64,000 bases of DNA from Enterobacter sp. Ag1 (GTDB taxonomy: Bacteria > Pseudomonadota > Gammaproteobacteria > Enterobacterales > Enterobacteriaceae). The position numbers and the translations under genes are program-made. The stretch's first letter is position 1, and each line of letters opens with the position of its first letter. Where the stretch lies: positions 21,554 through 85,553 of the forward strand of contig AKXM01000027.1 of assembly GCA_000277545.1 (NCBI GenBank), given 5' to 3'. The notes beneath the pieces are model-generated. The model made no database searches. It was not told the DNA's origin and saw only the letters and a program-made list of their open reading frames with translations. This document shows, piece after piece, positions 31,973 through 42,623 of the stretch.

Positions 31973-32731
31973 GTGAAGCAGACACAACGTCATGACGCGA
32001 TTATTGAGCTGGTTAAGCAGCAGGGATACGTCAGTACCGAAGAGTTGGTGGAACAGTTTGCCGTCAGCCCGCAAACCATCCGCCGGGATTTAAACGACCT
32101 GGCCGATCAGAATATGATCCTGCGCCACCACGGCGGGGCGGCCCTGCCCTCCAGCTCGGTTAACACCCCGTGGCATGACCGAAAAGCAACGCAAACCGCA
32201 GAAAAAGAGCGTATTGCGCAGAAGGTTGCCAGCCAAATTCCTAACGGCGCCACGCTGTTTATCGACATCGGCACGACGCCGGAAGCCGTGGCGCATGCGC
32301 TGCTTAATCACAGCAATCTGCGCATTGTGACCAACAACCTCAACGTGGCGAACACGCTGATGGCTAAAGAAGATTTCCGTATCATTCTGGCCGGCGGAGA
32401 GCTGCGCAGCCGCGATGGCGGCATTATCGGCGAGGCCACGCTGGACTTCATTTCCCAGTTCCGTCTCGACTTCGGTATTCTCGGCATCAGTGGGATCGAC
32501 AGCGACGGCTCGCTGCTTGAGTTCGACTACCACGAGGTTCGCACCAAGCGCGCGATTATCGAAAACTCTCGCAGCGTGTTGCTGGTCGTGGACCATTCGA
32601 AGTTTGGCCGTAATGCGATGGTGAATCTGGGCAGTATTAGCCTGGTGGATACCGTGTATACCGACGTGGTGCCGCCCGCAGGAGTGATGCAGGTGATTAA
32701 AGAGAATAACGTGCAGCTGGAGCTGTGCTGA
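31973..32731 (+). CDS. glpR: Glycerol-3-phosphate regulon repressor GlpR (DeoR family)
   Basis: A 252-residue DeoR-type repressor. The N-terminal helix-turn-helix lies at about residues 6-56 (YVSTEELVEQFAVSPQTIRR). The effector domain starts near 75 and ends in VQLELC; it binds glycerol-3-phosphate. The start codon is GTG at 31973, with GGAG 7 bases upstream, and gives the E. coli N-terminus MKQTQRH. The frame is intact along its whole length, whereas glpR of the E. coli K-12 reference strain is frameshifted. It is the last gene of glpEGR and lies 17 bases after glpG. Confidence 0.96.
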   Translation: MKQTQRHDAIIELVKQQGYVSTEELVEQFAVSPQTIRRDLNDLADQNMILRHHGGAALPSSSVNTPWHDRKATQTAEKERIAQKVASQIPNGATLFIDIGTTPEAVAHALLNHSNLRIVTNNLNVANTLMAKEDFRIILAGGELRSRDGGIIGEATLDFISQFRLDFGILGISGIDSDGSLLEFDYHEVRTKRAIIENSRSVLLVVDHSKFGRNAMVNLGSISLVDTVYTDVVPPAGVMQVIKENNVQLELC

Positions 32732-32738
32732 GTTTTAT

Positions 32739-32773
32739 CCTCGCCCCGGCCCTCTCCTGAAAGGGAGAGGGGG
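32739..32773 (+). repeat. Dispersed GC-rich hairpin repeat, copy 3 (glpR-glgP, plus orientation)
   Basis: CCTCGCCCCGGCCCTCTCCT, then GAA, then AGGGAGAGGGGG. The stem has one irregular position. It is found 8 bases after the glpR stop codon and is in the same direction as the copy beyond malT. Confidence 0.8.
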
Positions 32774-32834
32774 AAAAGAATTTGGTCCTTTTCTCCCATC
32801 TAAGTAGGGGATGAAGAAGCATCCTTGATCTGAT

Positions 32835-32871
32835 CCCCTCTCCCTCGTGGGGAGAGGGTTAGGGTGAGGGG
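32835..32871 (-). repeat. Dispersed GC-rich hairpin repeat, copy 4 (glpR-glgP, minus orientation)
   Basis: CCCCTCTCCC, TCGT, GGGGAGAGGG, then the arm TTAGGGTGAGGGG. Read on the minus strand it is nearly the same as copy 1. With copy 3 it makes a head-to-head pair between the convergent glpR and glgP, and it is inverted relative to copy 2 on the other side of the glp block. Confidence 0.85.
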
Positions 32872-32876
32872 AAAAG

Positions 32877-35324
32877 TTACAATCTCACCGGCTTAATATG
32901 CCAAATCTCGTCGGCATACTCCTGAATCGTCCTGTCTGACGAGAAATAGCCCATATTGGCAATATTGTGCATCGTGCGGATAGTCCACTCCTCCGGCTGC
33001 TGGTAAACCTCATCCACCTTGTCCTGACAGTCCACATAGCTGCGGTAATCCGCCAGCACCTGGTAGTGATCGCCAAAGTTAATCAGCGAGTCGACTAAGT
33101 CCCGATAGCGCCCCGGCTCCCCGGGGCTGAATGCCCCCGTCGCGATTTGCGTCAGCACCTGGCGCAGTTCTTCATCCTTCTCGTAATACTCCCGAGGGTT
33201 GTAGCCTTTACTGCGGAGTGTCTCCACCTCTTCTGCGGTGTTGCCGAAGATAAAGATGTTGTCCTTGCCGACGTGGTCGAGCATCTCCACGTTGGCGCCG
33301 TCCAGCGTCCCGATGGTCAACGCCCCGTTAAGCGCAAACTTCATGTTACTGGTCCCCGAAGCTTCGGTTCCCGCCAGCGAAATTTGCTCGGAGAGATCTG
33401 CCGCCGGAATAATCAACTGGGCGAGGCTGACGCTGTAGTTGGGGATAAACACCACCTTCAGCTTATCTTTAACCTGCAGGTCGTTGTTGATGACCTCCGC
33501 AACGTCGTTGATAAGATGAATAATATGCTTCGCCATGTAATAGGCCGATGCCGCTTTACCCGCGAAAATATTCACGCGTGGCACCCATTCCGCCTCAGGA
33601 TCGGCCTTGATGCGGTTATAGCGGGCGATCACATGCAGGACGTTCATTAGCTGGCGCTTATATTCATGAATGCGCTTAATCTGCACGTCGAATAAGGCGT
33701 CCGGGCTCACCACGACATTCAGTTGCTGCCCAATGTACGTCGCCAGCCGTTTTTTATTCGCCAGCTTGGCCTTACGCACCGCCTGATGCACCGTCGGGTA
33801 GTCAATGTGCTGCTTCAGGTCGTTCAGTTGGCTTAAGTCCGTCCGCCAGGTCTGCCCGATATTCTCATCCAGCACTTCAGACAGCGCCGGGTTGGCAAGC
33901 GCCAGCCAGCGGCGCGGCGTGACGCCGTTCGTTTTGTTGCTAAAGCGCATCGGGAAGATACTGGCGAAGTCGGCAAACAGGGACTGCACCATCAGATTGG
34001 AGTGCAGCTCAGACACGCCGTTCACCTTATGGCTGACCACCACCGCGAGCCAGGCCATCCGCACTCGCCTGCCGTTGGATTCGTCGATGATCGATGCCCT
34101 GCCCAGCAGCCCCGTGTCGTTCGGGTACTGTTCCTGCAGGGTTTTCAGGAAGTAGTCGTTAATCTCAAAGATGATCTGCAGATGGCGTGGCAGGATCTTG
34201 CCGAGCATGTCCACCGGCCAGGTTTCCAGGGCCTCGCTCATCAGCGTGTGGTTGGTGTACGAGAAGACCTGGCAGGTCACTTCGAACGCTTCCTCCCATT
34301 CAAACTTATGCTCGTCAATCAGCAGCCGCATCAACTCCGGAATCGACAGCACCGGGTGAGTGTCATTCAGGTGAATCGCAATTTTATCCGCAAGGTTGGC
34401 GTAGGTTTTATGCAGCTGATAATGGCGGCTCAGAATGTCCTGCATGGTCGCCGAAACCAGGAAATACTCCTGGCGCAGGCGAAGCTCACGCCCGGAATAG
34501 GTCGAGTCATCGGGATAAAGCACGCGGGACACGTTTTCGGAGTGGTTTTTGTCTTCCACCGCCGCGAAATAATCACCCTGGTTAAACTTACCGAGGTTGA
34601 TCTCGCTGCTCGCCTGAGCGTTCCACAGCCGCAGCGTGTTGGTCGCGTCGGTGTCGTAGCCCGGAATAATCTGGTCATAGGCAACCGCGAGGATCTCTTC
34701 GGTTTCGACCCAACGAGACTTTTTCCCTTCCTGCTGAATACGCCCGCCGAAACGCACCTTGTAGCGCGTATTGTGGCGTTTAAACTCCCAAGGGTTGCCG
34801 TACTCAAGCCAGTAGTCCGGCGACTCTTTCTGGCGGCCATCAACGATGTTCTGCTTGAACATCCCGTAGTCGTAACGAATGCCGTAGCCACGCCCAGGCA
34901 GCCCCAGGGTCGCCAGCGAATCGAGGAAACAGGCGGCGAGACGCCCCAAACCGCCGTTGCCCAGGCCGGGGTCGTTCTCCTCGTCAATCAACTCTTCGAG
35001 GTCGAGGCCCATCTCTTCGAGGGCATTTTTCACATCTTCATAGATGCCGAGGGAAAGCAGCGCGTTCGACAGCGTGCGTCCGATCAGAAACTCCATCGAC
35101 AGGTAGTAAACCTGGCGGACTTCCTGGGAAAGCTGGGCGCGGTTGGAACGCAGCCAGCGCTCCACCAGCCTGTCGCGCACGGCAAACAGCGTCGCGTTAA
35201 GCCACTCGTGTTTATTGGCGATGGCAGGGTCTTTCCCCACCGTAAACATCAGCTTATAGGCAATCGAGTGTTTAAGCGCCTCGACGCTCAGCGTGGGTGA
35301 TGCATAGGAAAAGGGTGCGTTCAT
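32877..35324 (-). CDS. glgP: Glycogen phosphorylase
   Basis: An 815-residue GT35 phosphorylase, the E. coli length, releasing glucose-1-phosphate from the outer chains of glycogen. The pyridoxal phosphate lysine is in [14 protein letters not shown]. It is longer at the N-terminus than malP in this window and differs from it throughout, so the two are ancient paralogs. It is the last gene of the glg operon, 26 bases after glgA. The stop codon is 5 bases from repeat copy 4, which may serve as its 3' end. Confidence 0.97.
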   Translation of the reverse strand: MNAPFSYASPTLSVEALKHSIAYKLMFTVGKDPAIANKHEWLNATLFAVRDRLVERWLRSNRAQLSQEVRQVYYLSMEFLIGRTLSNALLSLGIYEDVKNALEEMGLDLEELIDEENDPGLGNGGLGRLAACFLDSLATLGLPGRGYGIRYDYGMFKQNIVDGRQKESPDYWLEYGNPWEFKRHNTRYKVRFGGRIQQEGKKSRWVETEEILAVAYDQIIPGYDTDATNTLRLWNAQASSEINLGKFNQGDYFAAVEDKNHSENVSRVLYPDDSTYSGRELRLRQEYFLVSATMQDILSRHYQLHKTYANLADKIAIHLNDTHPVLSIPELMRLLIDEHKFEWEEAFEVTCQVFSYTNHTLMSEALETWPVDMLGKILPRHLQIIFEINDYFLKTLQEQYPNDTGLLGRASIIDESNGRRVRMAWLAVVVSHKVNGVSELHSNLMVQSLFADFASIFPMRFSNKTNGVTPRRWLALANPALSEVLDENIGQTWRTDLSQLNDLKQHIDYPTVHQAVRKAKLANKKRLATYIGQQLNVVVSPDALFDVQIKRIHEYKRQLMNVLHVIARYNRIKADPEAEWVPRVNIFAGKAASAYYMAKHIIHLINDVAEVINNDLQVKDKLKVVFIPNYSVSLAQLIIPAADLSEQISLAGTEASGTSNMKFALNGALTIGTLDGANVEMLDHVGKDNIFIFGNTAEEVETLRSKGYNPREYYEKDEELRQVLTQIATGAFSPGEPGRYRDLVDSLINFGDHYQVLADYRSYVDCQDKVDEVYQQPEEWTIRTMHNIANMGYFSSDRTIQEYADEIWHIKPVRL

Positions 35325-35350
35325 ATCAGTGATTCCTGGTGTATGGGTAA

Positions 35351-36784
35351 TTACATCAAGCGTTGATAAAGGTCGCGGTATGACTGCGCCGCTACCTGCC
35401 AGCTAAAATCCATATTCATTGCCTGCCGCTGCACAAAACGCCACAGCGACGGGCGGGACCACAGCACGAAAGCACGCCGGATCGCGCGAAGCAGCGACCA
35501 GGCATTACTGTCTTCAAACACAAAACCGGTCGCCACACCGTCAGCCAGATTCTCGAGAGAAGTATCAGACACGGTGTCAGCCAGGCCACCGGTTCGCCGC
35601 ACCAGCGGCAAGGTGCCATATTTCAGACCATAGAGCTGCGTTAAGCCGCAGGGCTCAAAGCGGCTCGGGACTAAAATCACGTCGGCACCGCCCATGATGC
35701 GGTGGGAAAATGCCTCGTGATAGCCAATCTGGACGCCGACCTGGCCGGGATGCTCGGCCGCCGCCGCCAGGAACCCTTCCTGCAGCACGGAATCCCCGGC
35801 GCCCAGCAGCGCCAGCTGCCCGCCCTGCTCCAGCAACCCCGGCAATGCCTCAAGCACCAGATCCAGCCCTTTTTGGTTGGTTAACCGACTGACCACCGCG
35901 AACAGCGGGACTTTGTCGTTCACCTTCAGCCCCATCGCTACCTGCAGCTGGCGTTTGTTTTCGGCTTTCTCCTCCAGCGAATCGCGGTTATACCGCGAGG
36001 CCAGCAGCAGGTCGCTTTCCGGGTTCCAGATCTTGTCGTCCACGCCGTTTAAAATGCCCGACAGGCGCCCTTCACGCTGGCGCTGGCGCAGCAGCCCTTC
36101 CATGCCATAGGCAAAATGCGGGTCGGTAATCTCCCGAGCATAGGTTGGGCTGACGGCGGTAATGTGGTCGGCATAGTAAAGCCCGGCCTTCAGGTACGAA
36201 ATCTGGCCGTGGAATTCCAGCCCGTTCATATCGTAGACCCACCACGGCAAATCAATTTCACTTAAGTGATGAGCATAGAACATTCCCTGGTAGGCGAGGT
36301 TATGGACGGTAAATACCGACCTGGCTGGCCGCCCGCGAACCTCGAGATAGGCCGGCGTCAGCCCGGCGTGCCAGTCGTGGGCATGCACCACATCGGGATG
36401 CCAGAAAGGATCCAGGCCGCAGGCCATTTCCGCCCCAACCCAGCCAAGCAGCGCAAAGCGCAGTACGTTGTCCTGGTAAGCAAACTGGTTCGTGTCGTGG
36501 TATGGGCTGCCCGGGCGTTCATAAAGATGGGGGGCATCAATCAGGTAAATACCAACGCCGTTGTAGTGGCCGTAGAGCAGACGCATTGGGCCTGCGAACG
36601 TCTGTCGGTGGGCAACCACCTGAATATCTTCGATTCCTCGCCGCACATCAGGAAAGGCGGGCAGCAGAACGCGCGTATCAACGCCGCCGGCAATTTGTGC
36701 CGCAGGCAAAGCGCCCAGCACATCCGCAAGGCCGCCCGTTTTCAGCAAAGGAAACATCTCGGAACAGACATGTAAGACCTGCAT
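35351..36784 (-). CDS. glgA: Glycogen synthase (ADP-glucose type)
   Basis: A 477-residue GT5 enzyme, the same length as E. coli GlgA, that adds glucose from ADP-glucose to the growing alpha-1,4 chain. The N-terminal KTGGLADV motif holds the ADP-glucose-binding lysine (residue 15). The C-terminal catalytic block [13 protein letters not shown] is intact. The start at 36784 ([12 protein letters not shown]) is preferred to a frame four codons longer because GGGAG stands 5 bases upstream. A 111-base gap with a strong hairpin separates it from glgC, unlike E. coli where the genes abut. Confidence 0.97.
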   Translation of the reverse strand: MQVLHVCSEMFPLLKTGGLADVLGALPAAQIAGGVDTRVLLPAFPDVRRGIEDIQVVAHRQTFAGPMRLLYGHYNGVGIYLIDAPHLYERPGSPYHDTNQFAYQDNVLRFALLGWVGAEMACGLDPFWHPDVVHAHDWHAGLTPAYLEVRGRPARSVFTVHNLAYQGMFYAHHLSEIDLPWWVYDMNGLEFHGQISYLKAGLYYADHITAVSPTYAREITDPHFAYGMEGLLRQRQREGRLSGILNGVDDKIWNPESDLLLASRYNRDSLEEKAENKRQLQVAMGLKVNDKVPLFAVVSRLTNQKGLDLVLEALPGLLEQGGQLALLGAGDSVLQEGFLAAAAEHPGQVGVQIGYHEAFSHRIMGGADVILVPSRFEPCGLTQLYGLKYGTLPLVRRTGGLADTVSDTSLENLADGVATGFVFEDSNAWSLLRAIRRAFVLWSRPSLWRFVQRQAMNMDFSWQVAAQSYRDLYQRLM

Positions 36785-36854
36785 TATCGCTCCCATATGG
36801 AAAGTCGCGGCGCTGTGTCTTAATCATCAGGCAACGCCGAACGATAAAATAACC

Positions 36855-36875
36855 GCGCACGGCATCACCGTGCGC
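36855..36875. repeat. Perfect hairpin in the glgC-glgA gap
   Basis: An 8-bp perfect stem (GCGCACGG / CCGTGCGC) with loop CATCA. There is no T run on either strand, so a plain terminator is unlikely. It could mark mRNA processing, stabilise the upstream message or be a REP-type remnant. Confidence 0.6.
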
Positions 36876-36895
36876 AGGCCAATCTTCTACGCGTT

Positions 36896-38179
36896 TTAGC
36901 CCTGCAGCTTCGCCAGCATCTCACGCGTGACCAGTACAATGCCCTCTTCAGAGCGATAAAAACGGCGCGCATCCTCTTCGGCATTTTCGCCAACCACCAT
37001 GCCTTCAGGGATCACGCAGGCGCGGTCGATAATGCAGCGGCGTAATCGGCAGGAGCGACCGACAATAACGTCCGGCAGCAGGACGGATGAATCGATGTTG
37101 CAGAACGAGTTGATACGCACGCGAGGAAACAGCACCGACTGCACAACGACTGAACCAGAAATAATGCAGCCGCCGGACACCAGCGAGTTCAGCGTCATGC
37201 CGTGACTGCCGGAGCGATCCTGAACGAATTTAGCGGGCGGCAGCGGCTCCATATGGGTGCGGATCGGCCAGGCCTGGTCATACATATCCAGTTCCGGCAT
37301 CACCGAGGCCAGGTCAAGGTTGGCTTTCCAGTAGGCTTCCAGCGTGCCTACATCGCGCCAGTAAGGCTCGGCGTTAGGGTCGGACTGTACGCAGGAGAGC
37401 GGGAACGGGTGGGCGTAAGCTTCTCCCGCGCGAGTGATTTTCGGGATAATGTCTTTGCCAAAATCGTGGCTGGAGTTTTCATCCCGGTCATCTTCTTCCA
37501 GGAGCTTAAACAGGTAATCCGCATCAAAAACGTAGATGCCCATGCTGGCCAGAGACTTACTGCTGTCGTTGGGCATCGTCGGCGGGTTTTCCGGCTTCTC
37601 CACGAAATCGATAATTTTTTCGTCCGCATCCACCGCCATAACGCCAAACGCTGATGCTTCATGCACCGGCACCGGCATGCAGGCCACGGTGCAGCGTGCG
37701 CCCTTTTCGACGTGATCGATCAGCATGCGCGAGTAGTCCTGCTTGTAGATGTGGTCCCCGGCCAGGATGACCACATATTCGGCGTCGTAACGTCGAATAA
37801 TGTCGAGGTTCTGGGTCACGGCGTCCGCCGTGCCGCGATACCAGTTTTCACCGTGTACGCGCTGCTGGGCGGGCAGCAAATCCACAAACTCGTTCATCTC
37901 TTCGCTGAAAAAAGACCAGCCGCGCTGAATATGCTGCACCAGGGTGTGCGATTGATATTGAGTAATCACCCCAATGCGGCGAATGCCGGAGTTAATGCAG
38001 TTGGATAGCGCAAAATCAATAATGCGGAACTTGCCGCCAAAGTGAACAGCAGGCTTGGCGCGGGTCGACGTGAGATCCTTCAGTCGAGTCCCGCGGCCAC
38101 CGGCCAGAATTAACGCAACGGATTTGATGGGCAGCTGGCGGGCCAACATCAGCGGATCGTTTTTCTCAAACCTAACCAT
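36896..38179 (-). CDS. glgC: Glucose-1-phosphate adenylyltransferase (ADP-glucose pyrophosphorylase)
   Basis: A 427-residue enzyme (431 in E. coli) that makes ADP-glucose from ATP and glucose-1-phosphate, the rate-setting step of glycogen synthesis. The nucleotidyltransferase signature [15 protein letters not shown] lies near residues 22-36. Allosteric and substrate residues follow (GGKFRIIDF). The C-terminal left-handed beta-helix contains [20 protein letters not shown]. The C-terminus ends at LAKLQG, a few residues short of E. coli. The start is set at 38179: AGGAG is upstream and the N-terminus is family-like; a 38-codon longer frame would run into glgX. Confidence 0.97.
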   Translation of the reverse strand: MVRFEKNDPLMLARQLPIKSVALILAGGRGTRLKDLTSTRAKPAVHFGGKFRIIDFALSNCINSGIRRIGVITQYQSHTLVQHIQRGWSFFSEEMNEFVDLLPAQQRVHGENWYRGTADAVTQNLDIIRRYDAEYVVILAGDHIYKQDYSRMLIDHVEKGARCTVACMPVPVHEASAFGVMAVDADEKIIDFVEKPENPPTMPNDSSKSLASMGIYVFDADYLFKLLEEDDRDENSSHDFGKDIIPKITRAGEAYAHPFPLSCVQSDPNAEPYWRDVGTLEAYWKANLDLASVMPELDMYDQAWPIRTHMEPLPPAKFVQDRSGSHGMTLNSLVSGGCIISGSVVVQSVLFPRVRINSFCNIDSSVLLPDVIVGRSCRLRRCIIDRACVIPEGMVVGENAEEDARRFYRSEEGIVLVTREMLAKLQG

Positions 38180-38193
38180 GACGAACTCCTTTT

Positions 38194-40176
38194 TCATGAC
38201 TTGTGGAACACGCAAACTCCGTGCGCGGGACCATGCCATACAACCATCACGACCGGGTTGTCCTCTCCGGCAAACGGAGGAACAGCGTGCCATTCCCCCT
38301 CAGGTAGAACGATGTCCGCAACATCTTCGGTCGCGTTAATTGCGATAAGCCAGCGGTCGGACAGCTGGATTTGCAGGCGATGTACGCCGTTTTGCCACTC
38401 ATCGACGTTCAGGGGTTGCGCGTCTTTATTCAGCCAACGGACGTTGCCATCACCCTCTTCCCACCAGCGGTTGGCGGTCAGCGCCGGGATCGCCTGTCGA
38501 AGCTGGAGGAGCGCCGCCGTAAAGGCCGTCAGGCCGTCATTGCCCTCAGCCCAGTCAAGCCAGGTCAGCACGTTGTCCTGGCAGTAGGCATTGTTGTTGC
38601 CGTGCTGGCTGTGGCCGTGTTCATCCCCGGCAAGCAGCATCGGTGTGCCCTGCGAGAGCAGCAGCGTGGTGAGCAGGGCATGCACGCTGTCGCGCCGCCG
38701 TTCCTTGGTAATCAAGCTGGCTTCAAGCCCTTCAAACCCATAGTTGTTACTAAAATTGCTGTTGGTGCCGTCGCGGTTATCTTCGCCGTTGGCTTCGTTA
38801 TGCTTCTGGTTAAAACTCACGCAATCCCGCAGCGTAAAACCATCATGGGCGGTGATTAAATTAATGCTGGTGGAAGGCAGCCTTTCGCCGTGGCGATAAA
38901 CGTCGCTCGAGCCAGCAAAGCGGCAGGCGAAGCCGCCCAAAGAGAGATCCTGCTGGAGCCAGAAGCGGCGCATCCCGTCCCTGAAATGATCGTTCCATTC
39001 GGCAAACAGCGGAGGGAAATTACCGACCTGATAACCGCCCTGGCCGATGTCCCAGGGCTCCGCAATCAGCTTCACCTGCGACAGGTGAGGATCGTTTTTG
39101 ATTGCCTCAAACAGCGGGGCGTCATGCCGAAATTCGGGCGTGCGCCCCATTACCGAAGCCAAATCGAACCGGAAACCGTCCACGTGAAAACTGTCCACCC
39201 AGTAGCGCAGGCAGTCGATCATCAGGGCAACCACGCCCGGCGTGCTGAGATTCAGGGTGTTCCCGCAGCCGGTCCAGTTCTGGTAATCGCCATTGTCCAT
39301 TAACCAATAATAGCTACGGTTGTCGATTCCGCTCAGCGACAGCGTTGGGCCGTCCTTGTCCAGCTCCGCGCTGTGGTTCAACACAATGTCGAGGATCACT
39401 TCTATACCGGCCTGATGCAGCGCTTTGATGGCGCCACGCAGCTCGTTGGCAGCGTTGTGGGGGTTCTGGTCTATCGCGTAGTAGCTTTCAACGGCATAGA
39501 AAGCGCGAGGGTTGTAACCCCAATAGTTACTCAGCCCAAGCTGGGAAATGCGTGGCTCGGTAACAAAATGCGCCACGGGCAGCAGCTCAAGCGCCGTGAT
39601 GCCCAGGCGCTTGAAGTAGTCGATCATCACCGGATGCCCCAGCGCGGCATAAGTCCCACGCAGCTCTTCCGGGATGCCGGGGTGGAGCAACGTCAGCCCG
39701 CGAACATGAGCTTCATAGATAACCGTGTTGCCCCACGGCGTTCGGAGCGGCCAGTCGTCTTCCCAGTCAAATTTTTCTCTGACCACCACGCACTTCGCCA
39801 TGTGCGGGGCGCTGTCTTCAAGGTTGGGCTCATCGTAGCCGCAGTGAAAATGCGGGTGATCTTCTGCCCCGCCGACGACCACGCGAGCACAGGGATCGAG
39901 CAGCAGCTTCGCCGGGTTGAAACGGTGGCCCTGCTCAGGTGCCCACGGGCCATGAACCCGGTAGCCGTACAGCTGCCCCGGCTTGCCATCCGGCAAATAG
40001 CCGTGCCAGATATCCCCGGAGCGCGCAGGCATGTCGTAGCGGCGCTCGTGGCCATGCTCGTCGAACAAGCACAGCTCGATCTTTTCCGCATGCACGGAAT
40101 AGAGCGTGAAGTTAACGCCTTTGCCGTCGAAATACGCCCCAAAAGGAGCCGGACTGCCTTGGGTAAGCTGCGTCAT
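38194..40176 (-). CDS. glgX: Glycogen debranching enzyme GlgX
   Basis: A 660-residue GH13 isoamylase-type enzyme (657 in E. coli). It hydrolyses the alpha-1,6 bonds of short branches left after phosphorylase has trimmed glycogen. An N-terminal CBM48-like domain occupies about 1-150. In the barrel the nucleophile is the Asp of [12 protein letters not shown], the acid is the Glu of LIAEPWDIG, and the transition-state Asp is in TAHDGFT. The ATG at 40176 overlaps the glgB stop codon (ATGA), indicating translational coupling. A frame 18 codons longer inside glgB is rejected. Confidence 0.97.
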   Translation of the reverse strand: MTQLTQGSPAPFGAYFDGKGVNFTLYSVHAEKIELCLFDEHGHERRYDMPARSGDIWHGYLPDGKPGQLYGYRVHGPWAPEQGHRFNPAKLLLDPCARVVVGGAEDHPHFHCGYDEPNLEDSAPHMAKCVVVREKFDWEDDWPLRTPWGNTVIYEAHVRGLTLLHPGIPEELRGTYAALGHPVMIDYFKRLGITALELLPVAHFVTEPRISQLGLSNYWGYNPRAFYAVESYYAIDQNPHNAANELRGAIKALHQAGIEVILDIVLNHSAELDKDGPTLSLSGIDNRSYYWLMDNGDYQNWTGCGNTLNLSTPGVVALMIDCLRYWVDSFHVDGFRFDLASVMGRTPEFRHDAPLFEAIKNDPHLSQVKLIAEPWDIGQGGYQVGNFPPLFAEWNDHFRDGMRRFWLQQDLSLGGFACRFAGSSDVYRHGERLPSTSINLITAHDGFTLRDCVSFNQKHNEANGEDNRDGTNSNFSNNYGFEGLEASLITKERRRDSVHALLTTLLLSQGTPMLLAGDEHGHSQHGNNNAYCQDNVLTWLDWAEGNDGLTAFTAALLQLRQAIPALTANRWWEEGDGNVRWLNKDAQPLNVDEWQNGVHRLQIQLSDRWLIAINATEDVADIVLPEGEWHAVPPFAGEDNPVVMVVWHGPAHGVCVFHKS

Positions 40177-42362
40177 GCGTCCCCCTCGCGGATCAACCAG
40201 AGCGTGGCCAGCGGCGGTAGCGTAATACACAGCGAATGGTCGCGACCGTGGCTTGGCACCGCCTCGCTACGCACCGTGCCGCTGTTACCGGCGTTGCTGC
40301 CGTGATAGTGCATGGAGTCGGTATTCAGCTCTTCGCGCCAGCGCCCTGGCTGGTTGATGCCGAAGCGATAGTGGTAACGCGGCACCGGCGTAAAGTTGCT
40401 GGCGACAATCACTTCATTGCCCTCGGCATCACGCCGCACGAAAATAAAGACTGAATTGGCCTTATCTTCCACCACCAGCCATTCAAAGCCGTAGCCGTCA
40501 AAATCCAGCTGATGCAAGGCCGCATGACGCCGATAGGTATGATTCAGGTCGCGTACGAGGCGCTGCACGCCGTGGTGCCAGTTATCGCCGCCCTGCAGCA
40601 GGTGCCAGTCGAGGCTGCTGTCGTGGTTCCACTCTCGCCCATGGGCAAATTCGTTGCCCATAAACAGCAGCTTTTTGCCTGGAAATGCCCACATCCAGCC
40701 GTAGTAGGCGCGAAGATTGGCAAACTTCTGCCAGGCATCCCCCGGCATACGATCAAGAATGGATTTTTTGCCGTGCACGACTTCATCGTGAGACAGCGGC
40801 AGCACAAAGTTTTCGGTGCCGTTGTACAGCATGCCGAAGGTCATTTTGTCGTGATGGTACTGGCGGTATACCGGGTCAAGCTTCATGTAATCGAGCGTGT
40901 CGTGCATCCAGCCCAGGTTCCACTTAAACCAGAACCCCAGGCCGCCCATACCTGGTGGGCGAGAGACACCGGCAAAATCGGTGGACTCTTCCGCCATGGT
41001 CACCGCCCCCGGGGTTTGCTCGCCGATGATGCGGTTAGTGCTACGCAAAAACGCAATCGCTTCCAGGTTCTCACGCCCGCCGTGCTCATTCGGCACCCAT
41101 TGGCCGCTTTCCCGGCTATAGTCGCGATAAATCATCGACGCCACGGCATCCACACGCAGGCCGTCAATGCCAAACCGCTCAATCCAGTAGAGCGCGTTGC
41201 CCACCAGATAGTTGCTGACTTCCCGGCGGCCATAGTTGTAAATCAGCGTGTTCCAGTCCTGGTGGTAGCCCTCTTGCGGATTGCCGTGTTCATACAGCGC
41301 GGTGCCGTCGAACTTCGCCAGCCCGGCGTCATCCGTCGGGAAATGGCCCGGTACCCAGTCCAGCAGAACATTAAGCCCGGCTTCGTGGGCGGTTCTGATG
41401 AAATAGAGGAAGTCGTCGCGAGTACCGAAACGACGCGTCGGCGCGTAAAGCCCCTGCGGCTGATAGCCCCAGCTGCCGTCAAACGGATGCTCGTTAACCG
41501 GCAGCAGTTCAAGATGGGTAAAGCCCATCTCTTTGACGTAGGGAATGAGCTGATCCGCCAGTTCGCGGTAGCTGAGCCAGAAATTATTGTCGGTGTGGCG
41601 ACGCCAGGAGCCGAGATGCACCTCATAGATGGAGATGGGTTGATCAAAACCGTTAGCTTTCTGCCGCTCGGGGCTGAGCGTGGTTTTCTCCGGCAGGCCG
41701 CAAATCAGCGAGGCCGTTTCCGGGCGCATTTGCGCTTCAAAAGCATAAGGATCGGCTTTAATACGCAGCCGCCCTTCGGCGTCCAGCAATTCAAATTTAT
41801 AAAGCTGGCCGTTGTGCGCCCCGGGGATAAACAGCTCCCAAATGCCGCTTTCGCGCCGCAGCCGCATCGGATGGCGGCGGCCATCCCAATAGTTAAACTG
41901 CCCCACCACGGAAACGCGACGGGCGTTGGGGGCCCACAGCAAGAAACGCGTTCCGGTCACGCCGTCCATGGTATCTGCATGCGCACCCAGCGTTTCATAA
42001 GGGCGTAAATGCGTGCCTTCTGAGAGCAGCCAGCTATCCAGCTCCTGAGTCAAAGGACCAAAACGGTAGGGATCGTCGATCAGGTTTTCCTGGCCGTGCC
42101 AGACAACGGCAAGCTGGTAGCGAAAAGCATTTTTACGGCGAGGGATCAGCCCGCAGAAGAAGCCGCGGGAATCGAGGCAGTCGAGCTGGGCGACTTTACG
42201 CCCTGTTTTAGGCTCAATAACCCACACTTCGGTGGCGTCAGGCAGGAGTGCCCGAACTTCAAGCCCGGCGTCGGTTTGGTGCATTCCCAGCAGGGAAAAC
42301 GGATCGGCAAAATGACCCGCAATTAGCGCATTAATCACGTCTCTTTCCGGCAGAACAGACAT
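40173..42362 (-). CDS. glgB: 1,4-alpha-glucan branching enzyme
   Basis: A 729-residue GH13 enzyme (728 in E. coli) that makes the alpha-1,6 branches of glycogen. Order of parts: N1 domain (1-110), CBM48 domain (about 115-225), then the catalytic barrel, with nucleophile Asp in [13 protein letters not shown], acid Glu in MAEESTDF and [12 protein letters not shown], and a C-terminal beta domain. It is the first gene of glgBXCAP. AAAAGGAAAA precedes the ATG. The promoter must lie in the 261-base gap toward asd. Confidence 0.98.
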   Translation of the reverse strand: MSVLPERDVINALIAGHFADPFSLLGMHQTDAGLEVRALLPDATEVWVIEPKTGRKVAQLDCLDSRGFFCGLIPRRKNAFRYQLAVVWHGQENLIDDPYRFGPLTQELDSWLLSEGTHLRPYETLGAHADTMDGVTGTRFLLWAPNARRVSVVGQFNYWDGRRHPMRLRRESGIWELFIPGAHNGQLYKFELLDAEGRLRIKADPYAFEAQMRPETASLICGLPEKTTLSPERQKANGFDQPISIYEVHLGSWRRHTDNNFWLSYRELADQLIPYVKEMGFTHLELLPVNEHPFDGSWGYQPQGLYAPTRRFGTRDDFLYFIRTAHEAGLNVLLDWVPGHFPTDDAGLAKFDGTALYEHGNPQEGYHQDWNTLIYNYGRREVSNYLVGNALYWIERFGIDGLRVDAVASMIYRDYSRESGQWVPNEHGGRENLEAIAFLRSTNRIIGEQTPGAVTMAEESTDFAGVSRPPGMGGLGFWFKWNLGWMHDTLDYMKLDPVYRQYHHDKMTFGMLYNGTENFVLPLSHDEVVHGKKSILDRMPGDAWQKFANLRAYYGWMWAFPGKKLLFMGNEFAHGREWNHDSSLDWHLLQGGDNWHHGVQRLVRDLNHTYRRHAALHQLDFDGYGFEWLVVEDKANSVFIFVRRDAEGNEVIVASNFTPVPRYHYRFGINQPGRWREELNTDSMHYHGSNAGNSGTVRSEAVPSHGRDHSLCITLPPLATLWLIREGDA

Positions 42363-42623
42363 GGCATTTTCCTTTTTTATGTGTCACCGATGACCCGCCC
42401 TACGCCTGCGTGCGGATACGACACTTATCATTGACCCCGACGAACGGCGCGCAACTCCTGTAAGCCAGTTCGCCCAATACTCGCCAAAACGCTTGCGCGT
42501 GCTGACTTAAGCATAGCCAACGCTTTATTAACTCCTCGTGAAATTAATTAATGAATTCCGTTGTACCTTAAATTACGGGCAAAAAAAGAGGGGCCACAAA
42601 GCCCCTCAGGTAAATAAGTGTAA
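42363..42623 (-). promoter_or_regulatory. glg operon promoter region and asd terminator
   Basis: A 261-base gap upstream of glgB. The right end carries the asd terminator (42581-42607). The rest, rich in GCG and AT patches, must contain the glgB promoter. I see no operator of a known type. No open frame with a binding site is present. Confidence 0.55.
42581..42607 (-). terminator. Terminator after asd
   Basis: Read on the minus strand, a 7-bp stem (GAGGGGC / GCCCCTC) with loop TTTGTG is followed by seven T. It lies 17 bases after the asd stop codon. Confidence 0.92.

Noticed and set aside
32877..35324. glgP as a recent duplicate of malP
   Set aside because: The two proteins have different lengths, N-termini and surroundings and differ across the whole sequence. 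Each matches its own E. coli ortholog, so they are old paralogs.
36855..36875. glgC-glgA hairpin as a Rho-independent terminator
   Set aside because: There is no T run on either strand after the stem, so it was listed as a repeat instead.
38180..38293. N-terminal extension of glgC by 38 codons
   Set aside because: It overlaps the 3' end of glgX, lacks family similarity, and an AGGAG with an ATG at 38179 gives the expected N-terminus. The same logic was used for igaA, glgA, glgX, gntK, gntR, yhhW, yhhX, yhgN, ugpB, livF, livG, livK, panM, glpD, ompR, gntX and hslO.
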